64,000 nucleotides of DNA. Origin: Rhizobium sp. Q54 (GTDB taxonomy: Bacteria; Pseudomonadota; Alphaproteobacteria; UBA828). The stretch lies in NCBI GenBank assembly GCA_945892755.1, contig CAMDDO010000003.1:1-64000 (forward strand), written 5' to 3'. The notes beneath the pieces were generated by a model. That model was not told where the DNA came from, did no database searches, and saw only the letters and a list, made by a program, of their open reading frames with translations. Made by a program: the position numbers and the translations under genes. Shown here piece after piece: positions 10,427-20,655 of the stretch (within the stretch, counting starts at the first letter, position 1; each line of letters starts with the position of its first letter).

Positions 10427-10467
10427 CCGAGTGCTGTCATGGCGGGTCGGGCGAGGTGCGAATTGCG

Positions 10468-12525
10468 TCAGAGGCGCACGATGAAGTCACCGAAGCGGTT
10501 GACCGCGAGCTTCTGGTCCTTGAATAGCACCACTGTCGTATTCTCCTGCTCGATGATCGCCGGGCCATCGACCGTCATCCCATGGACCAACCGGGAGCCG
10601 TCGTAGCATAGCGTCGGCGCAAATCCGTTCTCCAGCAGGACCGGCCTCTCCGCCTTGAGCGCCGATGTGACGGACCTCGTCTGGAGCGGCATCTCCTCAG
10701 CCGGAACCTCGGCTGCGCGGCCGATGCCGCTGACGCCCCAATGGAAGAAATCGACCGAGCTCTGGCGCACGCAATAAGTGAACATGCGCTCGTGCAGCGC
10801 ATGAAACGCCTCAAGGACCTGCGCCATGTCCGCCGCATCGATCGCGGCCTTGGACGGAACCGGCACGGTCAGCTCATGGACCTGACTCGGATACTTGGCG
10901 TCCGCATAGCGGCGCAGCTCGATCTGGACAGGCGCGAAGCCTTCCTCTTCGAGCTCGGCGCGGGCGCGCGCCTCGAGCTCGGCATAGAGGGCGTTGATCC
11001 GCGCAACGTCGAGCCGCTCGCTGTTACATGCCATCGTCTTCACGTGGTCGTGCTTGACGTCGCTCACCACCATTCCATAGGAACAGAAAACGCCGGCATA
11101 GCGCGGGATGATGGCCTTCTTCATGCCGAGGTCGGCGGCCATTTTCGCGGCGTGAATCGCGCCCGCGCCACCGCCGACGACCATAGCGTAGTTGCGCGGG
11201 TCGATGCCGCGCTCGACGGACACAGCGCGAATGGCGCTGATCATGTTGTTGTTGACCAGCCGGAAGATGCCTTGGGCGGCCTCCTCAACGCTGATGCCGA
11301 GCGGCTTGGCCACGGCGCGTTCGATTGCCGCGCGCGAGAGCACGGGGTCGATCTTGCGGCGCCCACCCAGGAAATAGTCCGGGTTGATATAGCCGAGGAC
11401 GACGTTGGCGTCGGTTACCGTCGGCTGCGTTCCACCTTGCGCATAGCAGGCGGGGCCGGGGTCGGCCCCGGCGCTCTGCGGTCCGACATGAAGGGCGCCG
11501 CCCTTGTCGACCCACGCGATGCTGCCGCCACCCGCGCCGATCGAGTGAACATCGACGGCGGCAACCCCGACCGGCATGTCCTCGACCCGCATCTCCTTGG
11601 TCATGGAGGCCTGGCCGCCGGTGACCATGCAGACGTCGAAGCTCGTGCCGCCCATATCGACGGCGATCACGTCGGCGAGATTCTCGCGTTTGGCGCAATG
11701 TAGTGCCGCGGCCGGCCCGGCCGCAGGCCCTGAAGCCAAAGCGTAGATCGGTTTCTGGAGCACGGCCTCGACGCTCGCACAACCGCCATTTAGCTGAATG
11801 ATCAACAGGGGCCGGCGCAGCCCGTTTTCCTTGAGAAAGCGTTCGAGCTCCTGCAAATAGGCCGCGATGCCGGGCAGCAGATAGGCGCTGAGCAGCGTGG
11901 CACAGGTGCGTTCCCACTCGCGAATCGCAGGCAGCACGTCGGAGCTCAGCACGACGGGTACGCCCGGCAGCTCCTGCTCGACAAGCCGCTTGACCAGGCG
12001 CTCATGCTCCGGATTGACGATGGACCAGAGCAACGCGACCGCGACGGCTTTGACGTTCTCCGCCTTGAGCGCCTTTGCCGCTGTCCGAACCGAATCGGCG
12101 TCGAGCGGGGTGACGACGTTGCCCCGGTAGTCGAGCCTTTCCTTGACGCCAAGCCGCAAATAGCGTGGCACGAAATCCTCAGGCGGTTTGAGGTTCCAAT
12201 TGAATCGCTCTGGCTTGAAGCCGTTGCGGAGGAAGATGACGTCGCGGAAGCCTTCCGTGCAGATCAGCCCGATGACCGGGCCGTTGCGTTGAATCACCGT
12301 GTTCGTGGCGATGGTCGAGCCATGGACGAACAGGTCCAGCCCGTCCAAGAACGCGGCGAGCGAGAGCCCGCGTGCCTTCGCCAGATTCGCGAGGCCAGTC
12401 TTGATTCCCTGGGCAGGATCCTTCGGCGTGCTGGCTTCCTTCCAAAGTGTGATGCGACCCTGCTCATCCACCAGCGAGAAGTCGGTGAAGGTGCCGCCGA
12501 TATCGACGCCGAGCACGTGCCCCAT
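10468..12525 (-). CDS. Hydantoinase/oxoprolinase family protein, subunit A (HyuA-like)
   Basis: 685 aa; VLGVDIGGTFTDFSLVDEQG, HGSTIATNTVIQRNG, VDMGGTSFDVCMV, IGAGGGSIAWVDKGG, VGGGAGAIHA. Confidence 0.93.
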   Translation of the reverse strand: MGHVLGVDIGGTFTDFSLVDEQGRITLWKEASTPKDPAQGIKTGLANLAKARGLSLAAFLDGLDLFVHGSTIATNTVIQRNGPVIGLICTEGFRDVIFLRNGFKPERFNWNLKPPEDFVPRYLRLGVKERLDYRGNVVTPLDADSVRTAAKALKAENVKAVAVALLWSIVNPEHERLVKRLVEQELPGVPVVLSSDVLPAIREWERTCATLLSAYLLPGIAAYLQELERFLKENGLRRPLLIIQLNGGCASVEAVLQKPIYALASGPAAGPAAALHCAKRENLADVIAVDMGGTSFDVCMVTGGQASMTKEMRVEDMPVGVAAVDVHSIGAGGGSIAWVDKGGALHVGPQSAGADPGPACYAQGGTQPTVTDANVVLGYINPDYFLGGRRKIDPVLSRAAIERAVAKPLGISVEEAAQGIFRLVNNNMISAIRAVSVERGIDPRNYAMVVGGGAGAIHAAKMAADLGMKKAIIPRYAGVFCSYGMVVSDVKHDHVKTMACNSERLDVARINALYAELEARARAELEEEGFAPVQIELRRYADAKYPSQVHELTVPVPSKAAIDAADMAQVLEAFHALHERMFTYCVRQSSVDFFHWGVSGIGRAAEVPAEEMPLQTRSVTSALKAERPVLLENGFAPTLCYDGSRLVHGMTVDGPAIIEQENTTVVLFKDQKLAVNRFGDFIVRL

Positions 12526-12539
12526 GACGACCGCCCCGC

Positions 12540-14432
12540 CTAGTGCGGGTCCAATAGGAACACGTCGCCGGGGCGCATGTGTTCCTTCAGCCAGGGAGAG
12601 GCTGACGGCCGTTCGGGTGTCAGCAAACGCAGGACCCCGCGTGTCGCCTTGATGCGCTCGCGCTGACTACGCGTTGCAGCCTCATCGACCGCGAAGGTCT
12701 CCGGGTCCCACGCGAGCCCGTATACGTCGCGCGCGGTCCCGGCCGAGATCACGCCATCCCGTAGATCTCGGCACACGGCGTCAGCAGGACGCTCAAGCGG
12801 ATCCCCGTTGCCGCCGCCGCCGGTCGAAACGCTGACCCAGGTTTCGTCTGCGCTGATCGTCATGTGGCCCTTGGCCGAGCAGTAGGCGCGGACGCCGGTC
12901 GTTTGACTTTCGCGGTAGTTGCCGCCACCGATACCTGGCGTGCCGCCAAGCACTCCGTGCGGCGGATTGGATGCCCCATCGCCGAACAAGTGGCACTCCA
13001 TCGGGCCGCTGATCGAGCGCAGCGCCATGTTGATGCCGGCGCCACCCCGGTGCTTGCCGTGGCCCATCGAATCCGGCTCGATTTCCATGCGCTCGACCAG
13101 CATCGGGTAGAGCAGCTCGCTCATCTCAACGCCGAGCGACTTCAGTCCGCCCGAGGCCGACAGCGTCATCATGAGGGGCCAGCCGTCGGCGTGGGGCGCG
13201 GCACCGCCGCCGGACGCGCCATTGAACAGCATAACGCCCCAATCCTTTGCCACATCACCGCGCTGATCGGTGCCCGAGAGGACGGGCACACACTGCACTC
13301 GCCCAAAGCCTGCAACCGCCCGCTCCGGCAGCGCCACGGCCAGCGCCTTCCACACCGCGTCCTGCATCGGATCGCCCGGCACGGTGGTCGCGATCGCGGT
13401 CGAGCCTGGATATTTCGCGTTGCAGACCGACCCCACCGGCGCGATGCCGGTGATATGGCGGAGGCAGCCATCATTGTGGGGAATGGTGGGATCGATGCAG
13501 CAAAGAATCGGCACGCCGCTTGCCGCCTGCATGACGCCTATGGAAGCGTTCGCAGCGCCGGGTGTTTGCGGGGCACTTCCGGTGTAGTCGACCGTGATGT
13601 GCTCTTCGCCGATCGTTACCGCCGCGCGTATGTAGATATCTTCATTGCCCTGGCCGTCGCTATCCATCCAGGTTTCGCCGATGAACTCGCCCTTCGGCAT
13701 GGCGCGAATCTCCTCGCGCATGCGCCGGTCCGCGTAGTCGTGGATCGCATCGACATAGCGGGAGATTTCGTCCGCCCCATATTCGGCGGTCATTTCCTGG
13801 AGTCGACGCTGCCCATTCCAGATCGAGCCGAGCTGCGCCATGAGATCGCCGTAGAGCTGGTCGTTGTAACGTAGATTGGCGAGATACAGGCGAATGACGT
13901 CATGCCGCGCCTTGCCTCGGTCGTAGAACTTCACCGGCGGGATGGTTAGCCCTTCCTGGTAGATGTCGCGCGCGGTCGCGGGCGTGCTGGTTGGAATGAA
14001 GGAGCCGATGTCGAGCTGATGACCTTTGGTCACGCTCCAGAACATGTGGCGGCCCTCGAAGAAGACCGGGCACGCGGTGACGACATCGCCAACATGCGTG
14101 TTGCCACTATAGGGATCGTTGCAAACAATAACGTCGCCGTCGTTGATGTCACCCTCGAAGACGCGAGTCATCTCCCTGAGGACGACATGCAGCGAGTTCG
14201 TGTGAATCGGAATAGCATCAGCCATGCAGACCTGACGCGCCTGACCATCAAAAATGGCGCACGAAAAATCCCGGACGAGCGCGAGGATCGAAGTCCACGC
14301 CGTGTACTCGAGCGTCAACGTCATCTCGCGGGCGATCGCGTTGAAACGATTGAGCAGCACCGAGAAGGTGATCGGGTCGATCGGCTGTTCACCACTCGCC
14401 TGAATGGCATCGCGGCTGAGGGCTCCCGTCAC
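12540..14432 (-). CDS. Hydantoinase B/oxoprolinase family protein (HyuB-like)
   Basis: 630 aa; DVIVCNDPYSGNTHVGDVVTACPVFF, GGGNGDPLERP; next to the HyuA gene. Confidence 0.93.
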   Translation of the reverse strand: MTGALSRDAIQASGEQPIDPITFSVLLNRFNAIAREMTLTLEYTAWTSILALVRDFSCAIFDGQARQVCMADAIPIHTNSLHVVLREMTRVFEGDINDGDVIVCNDPYSGNTHVGDVVTACPVFFEGRHMFWSVTKGHQLDIGSFIPTSTPATARDIYQEGLTIPPVKFYDRGKARHDVIRLYLANLRYNDQLYGDLMAQLGSIWNGQRRLQEMTAEYGADEISRYVDAIHDYADRRMREEIRAMPKGEFIGETWMDSDGQGNEDIYIRAAVTIGEEHITVDYTGSAPQTPGAANASIGVMQAASGVPILCCIDPTIPHNDGCLRHITGIAPVGSVCNAKYPGSTAIATTVPGDPMQDAVWKALAVALPERAVAGFGRVQCVPVLSGTDQRGDVAKDWGVMLFNGASGGGAAPHADGWPLMMTLSASGGLKSLGVEMSELLYPMLVERMEIEPDSMGHGKHRGGAGINMALRSISGPMECHLFGDGASNPPHGVLGGTPGIGGGNYRESQTTGVRAYCSAKGHMTISADETWVSVSTGGGGNGDPLERPADAVCRDLRDGVISAGTARDVYGLAWDPETFAVDEAATRSQRERIKATRGVLRLLTPERPSASPWLKEHMRPGDVFLLDPH

Positions 14433-14487
14433 GGTGATCTCTCCTTTGGGCGCTCATTCGGGCCTGGAACCGGGCCTACGCCGGCAT

Positions 14488-15555
14488 TCAAGCGGAAGGG
14501 CGCCGGCCCCCGCCCCACCAAGCCATCATCGGCAGATCGGCCAGAGTGACGAGGCCGGGCGCCGCCGCCACCACATAGGGTATCGCGTTGACCGCCCGCG
14601 CGGCGGTCGCGGCATAGACGCCGCCGGCCTCGCTCAGTTCGCCTTTGATCGAGACCTGCACGGCCGGCACACCCTCGATCGTTACATGCGTGCCCGGCTC
14701 GACGCCATCGCTCGCCGGGTCGGGGTGAACGACGCCGCAATGCTGAAGTCGGATTTCCGGGCCGGTCGAGCAGCGCGCGGTCGCGATGTGGCGGAAGCCG
14801 CAAACCTGCCCGGGCTCGATGGTGACCGAGGCGCCGGTGCGCCGGGTCGAGGTGACGATCGAAAGGCGCTCCTGCTTGAAGCCCTCGACCGTGCCGCCGA
14901 GCGCGTGGGCGATCATGCCGAGGGATTGGGAGATCTCGGCATGGAGACCGATCTTACCGGCGGCGACCTGCTGGTCGAACTCGGCGGGCGAGAGGCCCAT
15001 GCCGTAATTCCGGATTGTCTCGGGGCCCCAGGGCGAGAAGTCGGCCACGCGGGCCGCCGAAATCCGCTTGATGCTCTCGCATGCGCTCGACATCAGGATC
15101 GGCACGACGTCGAGCAGAAGGCCGGGATTGAGCCCCGTGCCAACGACGGTTGCGCCGCCCTCGCGCGCCGCCTGATCGACCCGCCGCGCCAGTGCCTCGT
15201 CCCACGCGGGCAAGAAGCTGACGCCTGAGATCGAGATCACGTTGATCCCGGCGCGCAGGAAGCCCACCACATCCGCGGCGCTCTCCTTCGGGCCGTAGCG
15301 CGTCGCGTGGAGCAGGACATCGGCGACGCCCTGCCGGCACAACGCTCCCGGCCGCTCGACTTTCACGCCAAGCGGGCCGACACCCGCGAGCTCGCCAGCG
15401 TCTTGGCCGAGCTTGGCCGGGTCGCTGTCGATTGCGCCGACGAGTTCGACTCCCTTCGAGCGCGCGAGGCGGAGGATTTCGCACCCTGCCGCGCCGAGGC
15501 CAAACTGGATCATGCGCAAAGGCGGCGACTTGTTGGCTTCTTCCTCGCGCTTCAT
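14488..15555 (-). CDS. NAD(P)H-dependent dehydrogenase, 2,4-diaminopentanoate dehydrogenase / dihydrodipicolinate reductase-like
   Basis: N-terminal Rossmann IQFGLGAAGCEILRLARSKGVELVGAIDSDPAKLGQD; LLHATRYGPKESAADVVGFLRAGINVIS; GTGLNPGLLLDVVP. Start set at MKREEEANK (15555). Confidence 0.75.
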   Translation of the reverse strand: MKREEEANKSPPLRMIQFGLGAAGCEILRLARSKGVELVGAIDSDPAKLGQDAGELAGVGPLGVKVERPGALCRQGVADVLLHATRYGPKESAADVVGFLRAGINVISISGVSFLPAWDEALARRVDQAAREGGATVVGTGLNPGLLLDVVPILMSSACESIKRISAARVADFSPWGPETIRNYGMGLSPAEFDQQVAAGKIGLHAEISQSLGMIAHALGGTVEGFKQERLSIVTSTRRTGASVTIEPGQVCGFRHIATARCSTGPEIRLQHCGVVHPDPASDGVEPGTHVTIEGVPAVQVSIKGELSEAGGVYAATAARAVNAIPYVVAAAPGLVTLADLPMMAWWGGGRRPSA

Positions 15556-15820
15556 TTCTTTTCGGATTCCCTTTGAGTGAAGCCCAATGAGCCGGCCGCC
15601 ATCACGCGCGAACCCAAGCTTCAACGCGGGGGTTGTCGATTGCCGTGCATTTAAACTTGTCGAAACGGCATTAGCAATGCCTTTGGGCATTTGAGAATTT
15701 TTGCAGCGTCCGACGGCGTCGCTCGATCGTGGTCGACAGCCGCCGCCTCGACAAACATGATGGCGCCGCTGTCCGCCACGTGCGGTTGGCCTCAAGGACG
15801 AAAACAGGGAGAGCGCGAAT

Positions 15821-16216
15821 ATGACCTTCAGACTGATCAACCCGGCCGACGTCGCGGAGCCGTTGTTCAACGCCTACAGCCACGGCGTGATAATTCCGCC
15901 GGGCTGCGAGATTCTTTTCTCGTCCGGCCAAGTCGGCAACCGAAAGGACGGCAGCCTGCCGCCTGACTTCTCAGACCAGGCGCGCCAGGTATGGGACAAT
16001 CTGATGGCCATTTTGAAAGGTGCCGGAATGGGCGTAGCCGACCTCGTCAAGGTCACCCAGTTCATCGTCGGCAAGGAGAACTTCCCGAAATACGTTGACG
16101 TGCGGAAGGCCTATCTCACAGGTCACCGTCCGGCCATGACCGCTTATTTCGTGCCCGCCCTTGTGCGGCCGGAAATGCTGGTTGAAGTCGAAATCGTCGC
16201 CGCGAAAAAACCGTAG
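15821..16216 (+). CDS. RidA family protein
   Basis: ILFSSGQVGNRKDGSLPPDFSDQARQVWDNLMAILKGAGMGVADLVKVTQFIV, LVEVEIVA. Confidence 0.88.
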   Translation: MTFRLINPADVAEPLFNAYSHGVIIPPGCEILFSSGQVGNRKDGSLPPDFSDQARQVWDNLMAILKGAGMGVADLVKVTQFIVGKENFPKYVDVRKAYLTGHRPAMTAYFVPALVRPEMLVEVEIVAAKKP

Positions 16217-16242
16217 CCCATCGCGAGGCCGGCACGGCACGG

Positions 16243-16731
16243 ATGACGCCAAGTGGGCGCCGTTTGAAGGCCGTTGGCGGCAATCGGCGTGCCGCCTTTC
16301 TGATGGGGGTGGCCGTCCCGCGCGTTCAGTTTCTGATGTTTGTTCAAGTCGGCTTGGCCGCTTCGCTCGCGGGGCTGATGCTCGCCTCGAAGCTGGCGGC
16401 GGCGACCCCCATCACCGGTCAAGGGCTCGAAATCAATGCACTCACCGTCGTGCTTCTCGGTGGAATCGCATTCGTCGGGGGCATTGGGCGAATTTCTGGT
16501 GTTGTCGCCGGCCTCTTCTTCGTTGGTGTGTTGCGCAACGGGCTGGTGGTGACTGATACCTCGCAATTCCTCCAGCAAGTCTTTATCGGCGTAACACTGA
16601 TCGCGGCGGTCGCCATCGACGACACATTTCGACAGACCATCTTCGGTCGAGCCCAAGCGGCACCCGAACCTAGCCGCGACCAACGCAAATCGAAGCCCGA
16701 GATGAAGGACGCCGGCGAGCCAGAGCCGTGA
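16243..16731 (+). pseudogene. C-terminal remnant of a sugar-type (RbsC-like) ABC permease
   Basis: GRRLKAVGGNRRAAFLMGVAVPRVQFLMFVQVGLAASLAGLMLASKLAAATPITGQGLEINALTVVLLGGIAFVGGIGRISGVVAGLFFVGVLRNGL corresponds only to the C-terminal part of RbsC-type permeases; N-terminal half missing. Confidence 0.7.
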
Positions 16732-16901
16732 AAAGACCAGTCCTCACCTCCGTGCCGGTCCGCGCTCATCGCGCAGCCCGCGCGCGCGGGTTCGTAAATG
16801 TCGTGTCGCCGGCAGGCTCCCTACCGTAGCCAACAAGGGCCGGACATATGCGCTCGCGGGCGCTTTCTGATATATCGGAAGGCGGGCATGGGAGGTCCGA
16901 C

Positions 16902-17768
16902 ATGAAGCCGCCGTCTTTCGCCTACCGCGACCCGGCGACGCTTGAGGACGCGCTTGCCCTACTCGCCGCGAACGCCGACGCGCGCCCGCTTGCCGGCGGC
17001 CAGAGCCTGATGCCAATGCTCAATTTCCGCCTCGTGCATCCGCCGATGATCGTCGATCTCAACCGAATCTCGGCACTCGCGGGCATCGTGATCGGCGCGG
17101 ACGGCGTGAATATCGGCGCGATGACACGACAGAGGGATGCCGAACGCCACGCCGGCCTCGCGCGCGACTGGGCGCTGCTCATGGAAGCGCTCCGCCATGT
17201 CGGCCATATCCAGACCCGAAGCCGCGGCACGGTCGGCGGCAGTCTCGCGCACAACGACCCGGCGGCAGAGCTACCTGCCGTCATGCTCGCGCTCGATGCC
17301 GTGATGATCGTGCGGAGCGCGGTAGGCACGCGGAAGATCGCCGCCACCGACTTTTTTGTGTCGCTGCTGACAACCGCGCTCAAGGCGGGCGAGCTCTTGG
17401 TTTCCATCCACCTGCCCCACCCGCCGCGTCATGCAGGTTTCGGCTTCGCCGAAATCGCGCGCCGCCATGGCGATTTCGCACTCGCGGCAGCGGCGGTCGT
17501 CGTCTCGCGCGGCGGCAACCATGCGCGTGTCGTCGCCACCGGGATGGGCGAAGGCCCTCGACGCATCTTGGAAGCCGAGGCGGCGCTTGTTGAGGGCAAG
17601 TTCAGTGATGCGGCGATCACCGCCGCGGCGGCGGCGGTGAGCACGGCGGTTGAGCCGGTTGACGATCTTCATGCGCCCGCCTGGTACAGAAAGAAGATCG
17701 CCGGCGTCATGGCCGCACGGGCGTGCCGCGATGCGATCACGCGGATGGCGGGGCAGACGAATGAATGA
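16902..17768 (+). CDS. FAD-binding subunit of molybdenum hydroxylase (CoxM/xanthine dehydrogenase FAD subunit)
   Basis: ARPLAGGQSLMPMLNFRLVHPPMIVDLNRI and TRSRGTVGGSLAHNDPAAELPAVMLALDA FAD motifs. Confidence 0.93.
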   Translation: MKPPSFAYRDPATLEDALALLAANADARPLAGGQSLMPMLNFRLVHPPMIVDLNRISALAGIVIGADGVNIGAMTRQRDAERHAGLARDWALLMEALRHVGHIQTRSRGTVGGSLAHNDPAAELPAVMLALDAVMIVRSAVGTRKIAATDFFVSLLTTALKAGELLVSIHLPHPPRHAGFGFAEIARRHGDFALAAAAVVVSRGGNHARVVATGMGEGPRRILEAEAALVEGKFSDAAITAAAAAVSTAVEPVDDLHAPAWYRKKIAGVMAARACRDAITRMAGQTNE

Positions 17769-18255
17769 CGAGCGCCGCACCATCCGCGTGACGATCAACG
17801 GCCAGGTCTTTGAGCGGGCCGTCGCACCCAATCTCTTGCTCAGCGATTTCATCCGTCATGAAGCGGAACTGACCGGCACCCATGTCGGGTGCGAGCACGG
17901 CGTATGCGGCGCCTGCACAATTCTTTACGAGAGCCAGCCGGCGCGTTCGTGCCTGATGCTCGCGGTGCAGGCTGATGGGGCGCGGCTCGAAACCATCGAA
18001 TCACTGGCCAAGGGCGATGCGCTGCATCCCTTGCAGACCGCGTTTTGGGAGAAGCACGGCCTGCAATGTGGTTATTGCACGCCGGGCATCCTGATGACCA
18101 TGAAGGCGTTTCTGGCCGAGACGCCGAACCCGAGCGAGGCGGAAATCCGCGTGGCGCTGTCGGGTAATTTGTGCCGCTGCACGGGCTATCAGCAGATCGT
18201 CGAGGCGGTCAGGCATGCCGCTGCCCTGCTCAGCGCCGCGAGGGTTGCGCCATGA
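17761..18255 (+). CDS. (2Fe-2S)-binding subunit of molybdenum hydroxylase (CoxS-like)
   Basis: HVGCEHGVCGACTILYE and CGYCTPGILMTMKAFL...LCRCTGYQQI; 8-bp overlap with upstream gene. Confidence 0.95.
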   Translation: MNDERRTIRVTINGQVFERAVAPNLLLSDFIRHEAELTGTHVGCEHGVCGACTILYESQPARSCLMLAVQADGARLETIESLAKGDALHPLQTAFWEKHGLQCGYCTPGILMTMKAFLAETPNPSEAEIRVALSGNLCRCTGYQQIVEAVRHAAALLSAARVAP

Positions 18256-20573
18256 GCACAAGGTTGATCGGCGAGCGCGTCAAGCGGCGCGAGGATCGCC
18301 GGCTCCTGACCGGCACGGCGCAGTTCATCGACGATATTCATCTACCCAATATGGCGCACGCCGCGGTGCTCCGAAGCCCGCACGCCAAAGCGCGCATCCT
18401 TCGGATCGATGCCTCAAAGGCGCTCGCGCTGCCCGGCGTGCTCGCGGTGCTCACGCATGAGGATCTCGGCGCGGCGAACGACCCGATGCCGCTGCTCAAC
18501 CAGGACCGCGGCTTTATTTATCCGCGCACCCATCGCGCGTTCGCACCCGGCCAAGTACGTTTCGTCGGCGAGGCGGTCGCGCTCGTGGTCGCCGAAAGCC
18601 GCTACCGGGCGGAGGACGCGCTCGAGCTGATCGAGGTCGATTACGCGCCCTCGCAGGCGGCGGTCGATGTCATGGCGGCGGCAAAATCCGGCGCGCCACT
18701 CGTGCACGACGACACGGATTCGAACATCGCCTGTCGCACGACCAATGGTCGCGGCGATGTCGACGCCGCCTTCGCCAAGGCCGATATCGTGATCCGCGAG
18801 GAATTGCGGCCCGAGCGCGGCGCCGCGCAGCCCATGGAGACGCGCGGCTGTGTCGCGCAATACGACACCTCGAGCGATAGCCTGATGGTTTGGGACACGA
18901 CCCAGGCCCCCGTCAGCGCGCGCGGCCTGATCGCGGCGAAGCTCGGCATGCCGGAGGCCAATGTCACGGTGATCGCGCCCGATGTCGGCGGCGGCTTCGG
19001 CGTCAAGATCATGCTGCTCTACCCCGAGGAGCTCCTGATCCCCTTTGCCGCGCGCCGGTTGAAACGCCCGGTCAAATGGATCGAGGACCGGCGCGAGCAT
19101 TTCCTCGGCTCAAACCATGAGCGGCTGATGGTGCACAAGGTCGAGCTCGCCGCGCGGAAGGACGGCACGCTGCTCGGGCTCAAGGATGTCTTCTATTACG
19201 ACAGCGGCGCCTATTGCCCCTATGGCCCGATCAACGCCGAATGCGCGCAGGGCATTTTGCCGGGACCCTATAAGATTCCCGCCATCCATACCGAATACAT
19301 CGCGGTCTATACCAATACGCCGATTGTTAGCCCCTATCGCGGCGCCGGCATGCCGCACGGCAATTTCGTCATGGAAACCGTGATGAACCGGCTGGCCGAG
19401 CGGCTCGGGCTCGATCCGGTCGAGCTGCGTCGGCGCAATCTGGTGACGCCGGCGGACTGCCCCTATGACGGCGGCACGGTGTTTCAATATGGCTCGCGGC
19501 TCATTCATCGCGACTGCGATTATCCGGCTCTGCTCGCGAAGCTGCTCGCGGCAATCGACTATGATGGCTTCCGCCAAGCCCAGCCAGGCTGGCGCGCCAA
19601 AGGTCTGCACAAGGGCATCGGCATTGGCTGTTATGTCGAAGGCACCGGCATCCCGCCCTATGAAGGCATGGAGGTTCGCGTCGAGCCGACCGGGTTCGTG
19701 ACCGTCACGACCGGCTATCCCTCGCAAGGCCAAGGCCATCAGACCACACTAATCCAGGTCGTCGCCGAGACGCTCGGCGTCGAACCCGAAATGGTGAATG
19801 TGCAGGCCGGGAGAACCGACCGCTTCGCCTGGGGCGTCGGCACCTTCGCGAGCCGCGCCGCAGTGGTCGGCTGCACGGCGGCGCTCAAGGCGACGCGACG
19901 CGTGCGGCAGCGCGCGCTCGATCTTGCGGCCGATCATCTTGAGGCCGCCGCGTCCGATCTCGACATCGTGCGTGGGCGGGTGGAGCTGAAGGGCGTACCG
20001 GAAATAGGTGTCAGTCTTGGCGAACTGGCTGCCCTCGCCAACCCGATCATCACGCTCGAACCGGGCGTCGAGCCGGGCTTGCGCGCGATCGACTATCATC
20101 GCCCGGAAGGCGCGACATTTTCGAGCGGCATGCATGGCCTGATCGTCGAGGTAGACATCGAAACCGGCATGGTGAAGATCGAACGCTACGTCGTGGTGCA
20201 TGATTGCGGCGTGATGATCAACCCGCTGATCGTCGAAGGCCAGATCCTCGGCGCGATCGCGCAGGGGCTTGGCGGCACGTTCTACGAGAAACTGGTGTTC
20301 GATGAGGCGGGCCAACTCCTCACCACCACGTTCATGGACTATCTGATCCCGACCGCGATGGAGATCCCGCATATCGAGATCCACCATCTCGACCGGCCCT
20401 CAAGCCTGAATCCGCTCGGCGTCAAGGGTGTCGGCGAAGGCGGCGTGATGCCGGTTGCCCCCGCCTTCGCGGCGGCGATCGAAGACGCGCTCAGGCTCTA
20501 TGACGCGCGCATCAACGCTTTCCCCTTCGGCCCGCCCGATATCCTCGCCATGATCGAGGGTCGGGCCAGATAA
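18252..20573 (+). CDS. Molybdopterin-binding large subunit of molybdenum hydroxylase (xanthine dehydrogenase/CoxL family)
   Basis: Catalytic GVGEGGVMPV motif, DVGGGFGVK, PYRGAGMPHGNFVMET; lacks the AYRCSFR loop of form-I CO dehydrogenase. Confidence 0.94.
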   Translation: MSTRLIGERVKRREDRRLLTGTAQFIDDIHLPNMAHAAVLRSPHAKARILRIDASKALALPGVLAVLTHEDLGAANDPMPLLNQDRGFIYPRTHRAFAPGQVRFVGEAVALVVAESRYRAEDALELIEVDYAPSQAAVDVMAAAKSGAPLVHDDTDSNIACRTTNGRGDVDAAFAKADIVIREELRPERGAAQPMETRGCVAQYDTSSDSLMVWDTTQAPVSARGLIAAKLGMPEANVTVIAPDVGGGFGVKIMLLYPEELLIPFAARRLKRPVKWIEDRREHFLGSNHERLMVHKVELAARKDGTLLGLKDVFYYDSGAYCPYGPINAECAQGILPGPYKIPAIHTEYIAVYTNTPIVSPYRGAGMPHGNFVMETVMNRLAERLGLDPVELRRRNLVTPADCPYDGGTVFQYGSRLIHRDCDYPALLAKLLAAIDYDGFRQAQPGWRAKGLHKGIGIGCYVEGTGIPPYEGMEVRVEPTGFVTVTTGYPSQGQGHQTTLIQVVAETLGVEPEMVNVQAGRTDRFAWGVGTFASRAAVVGCTAALKATRRVRQRALDLAADHLEAAASDLDIVRGRVELKGVPEIGVSLGELAALANPIITLEPGVEPGLRAIDYHRPEGATFSSGMHGLIVEVDIETGMVKIERYVVVHDCGVMINPLIVEGQILGAIAQGLGGTFYEKLVFDEAGQLLTTTFMDYLIPTAMEIPHIEIHHLDRPSSLNPLGVKGVGEGGVMPVAPAFAAAIEDALRLYDARINAFPFGPPDILAMIEGRAR

Positions 20574-20655
20574 TAATCCTGGTCCGATATGGACCGGGAC
20601 ATAGACAGAGCGCTAAGGTCCGTTAAAGCGGTTTGGGCGGTTTGGGGGTTCGGCG

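Noticed and set aside
18252-20573. CoxL as CO dehydrogenase
   Set aside because: Active-site loop reads PYRGAGMPHGN, not the AYRCSFR of form-I CO dehydrogenase; kept as a generic molybdenum hydroxylase.
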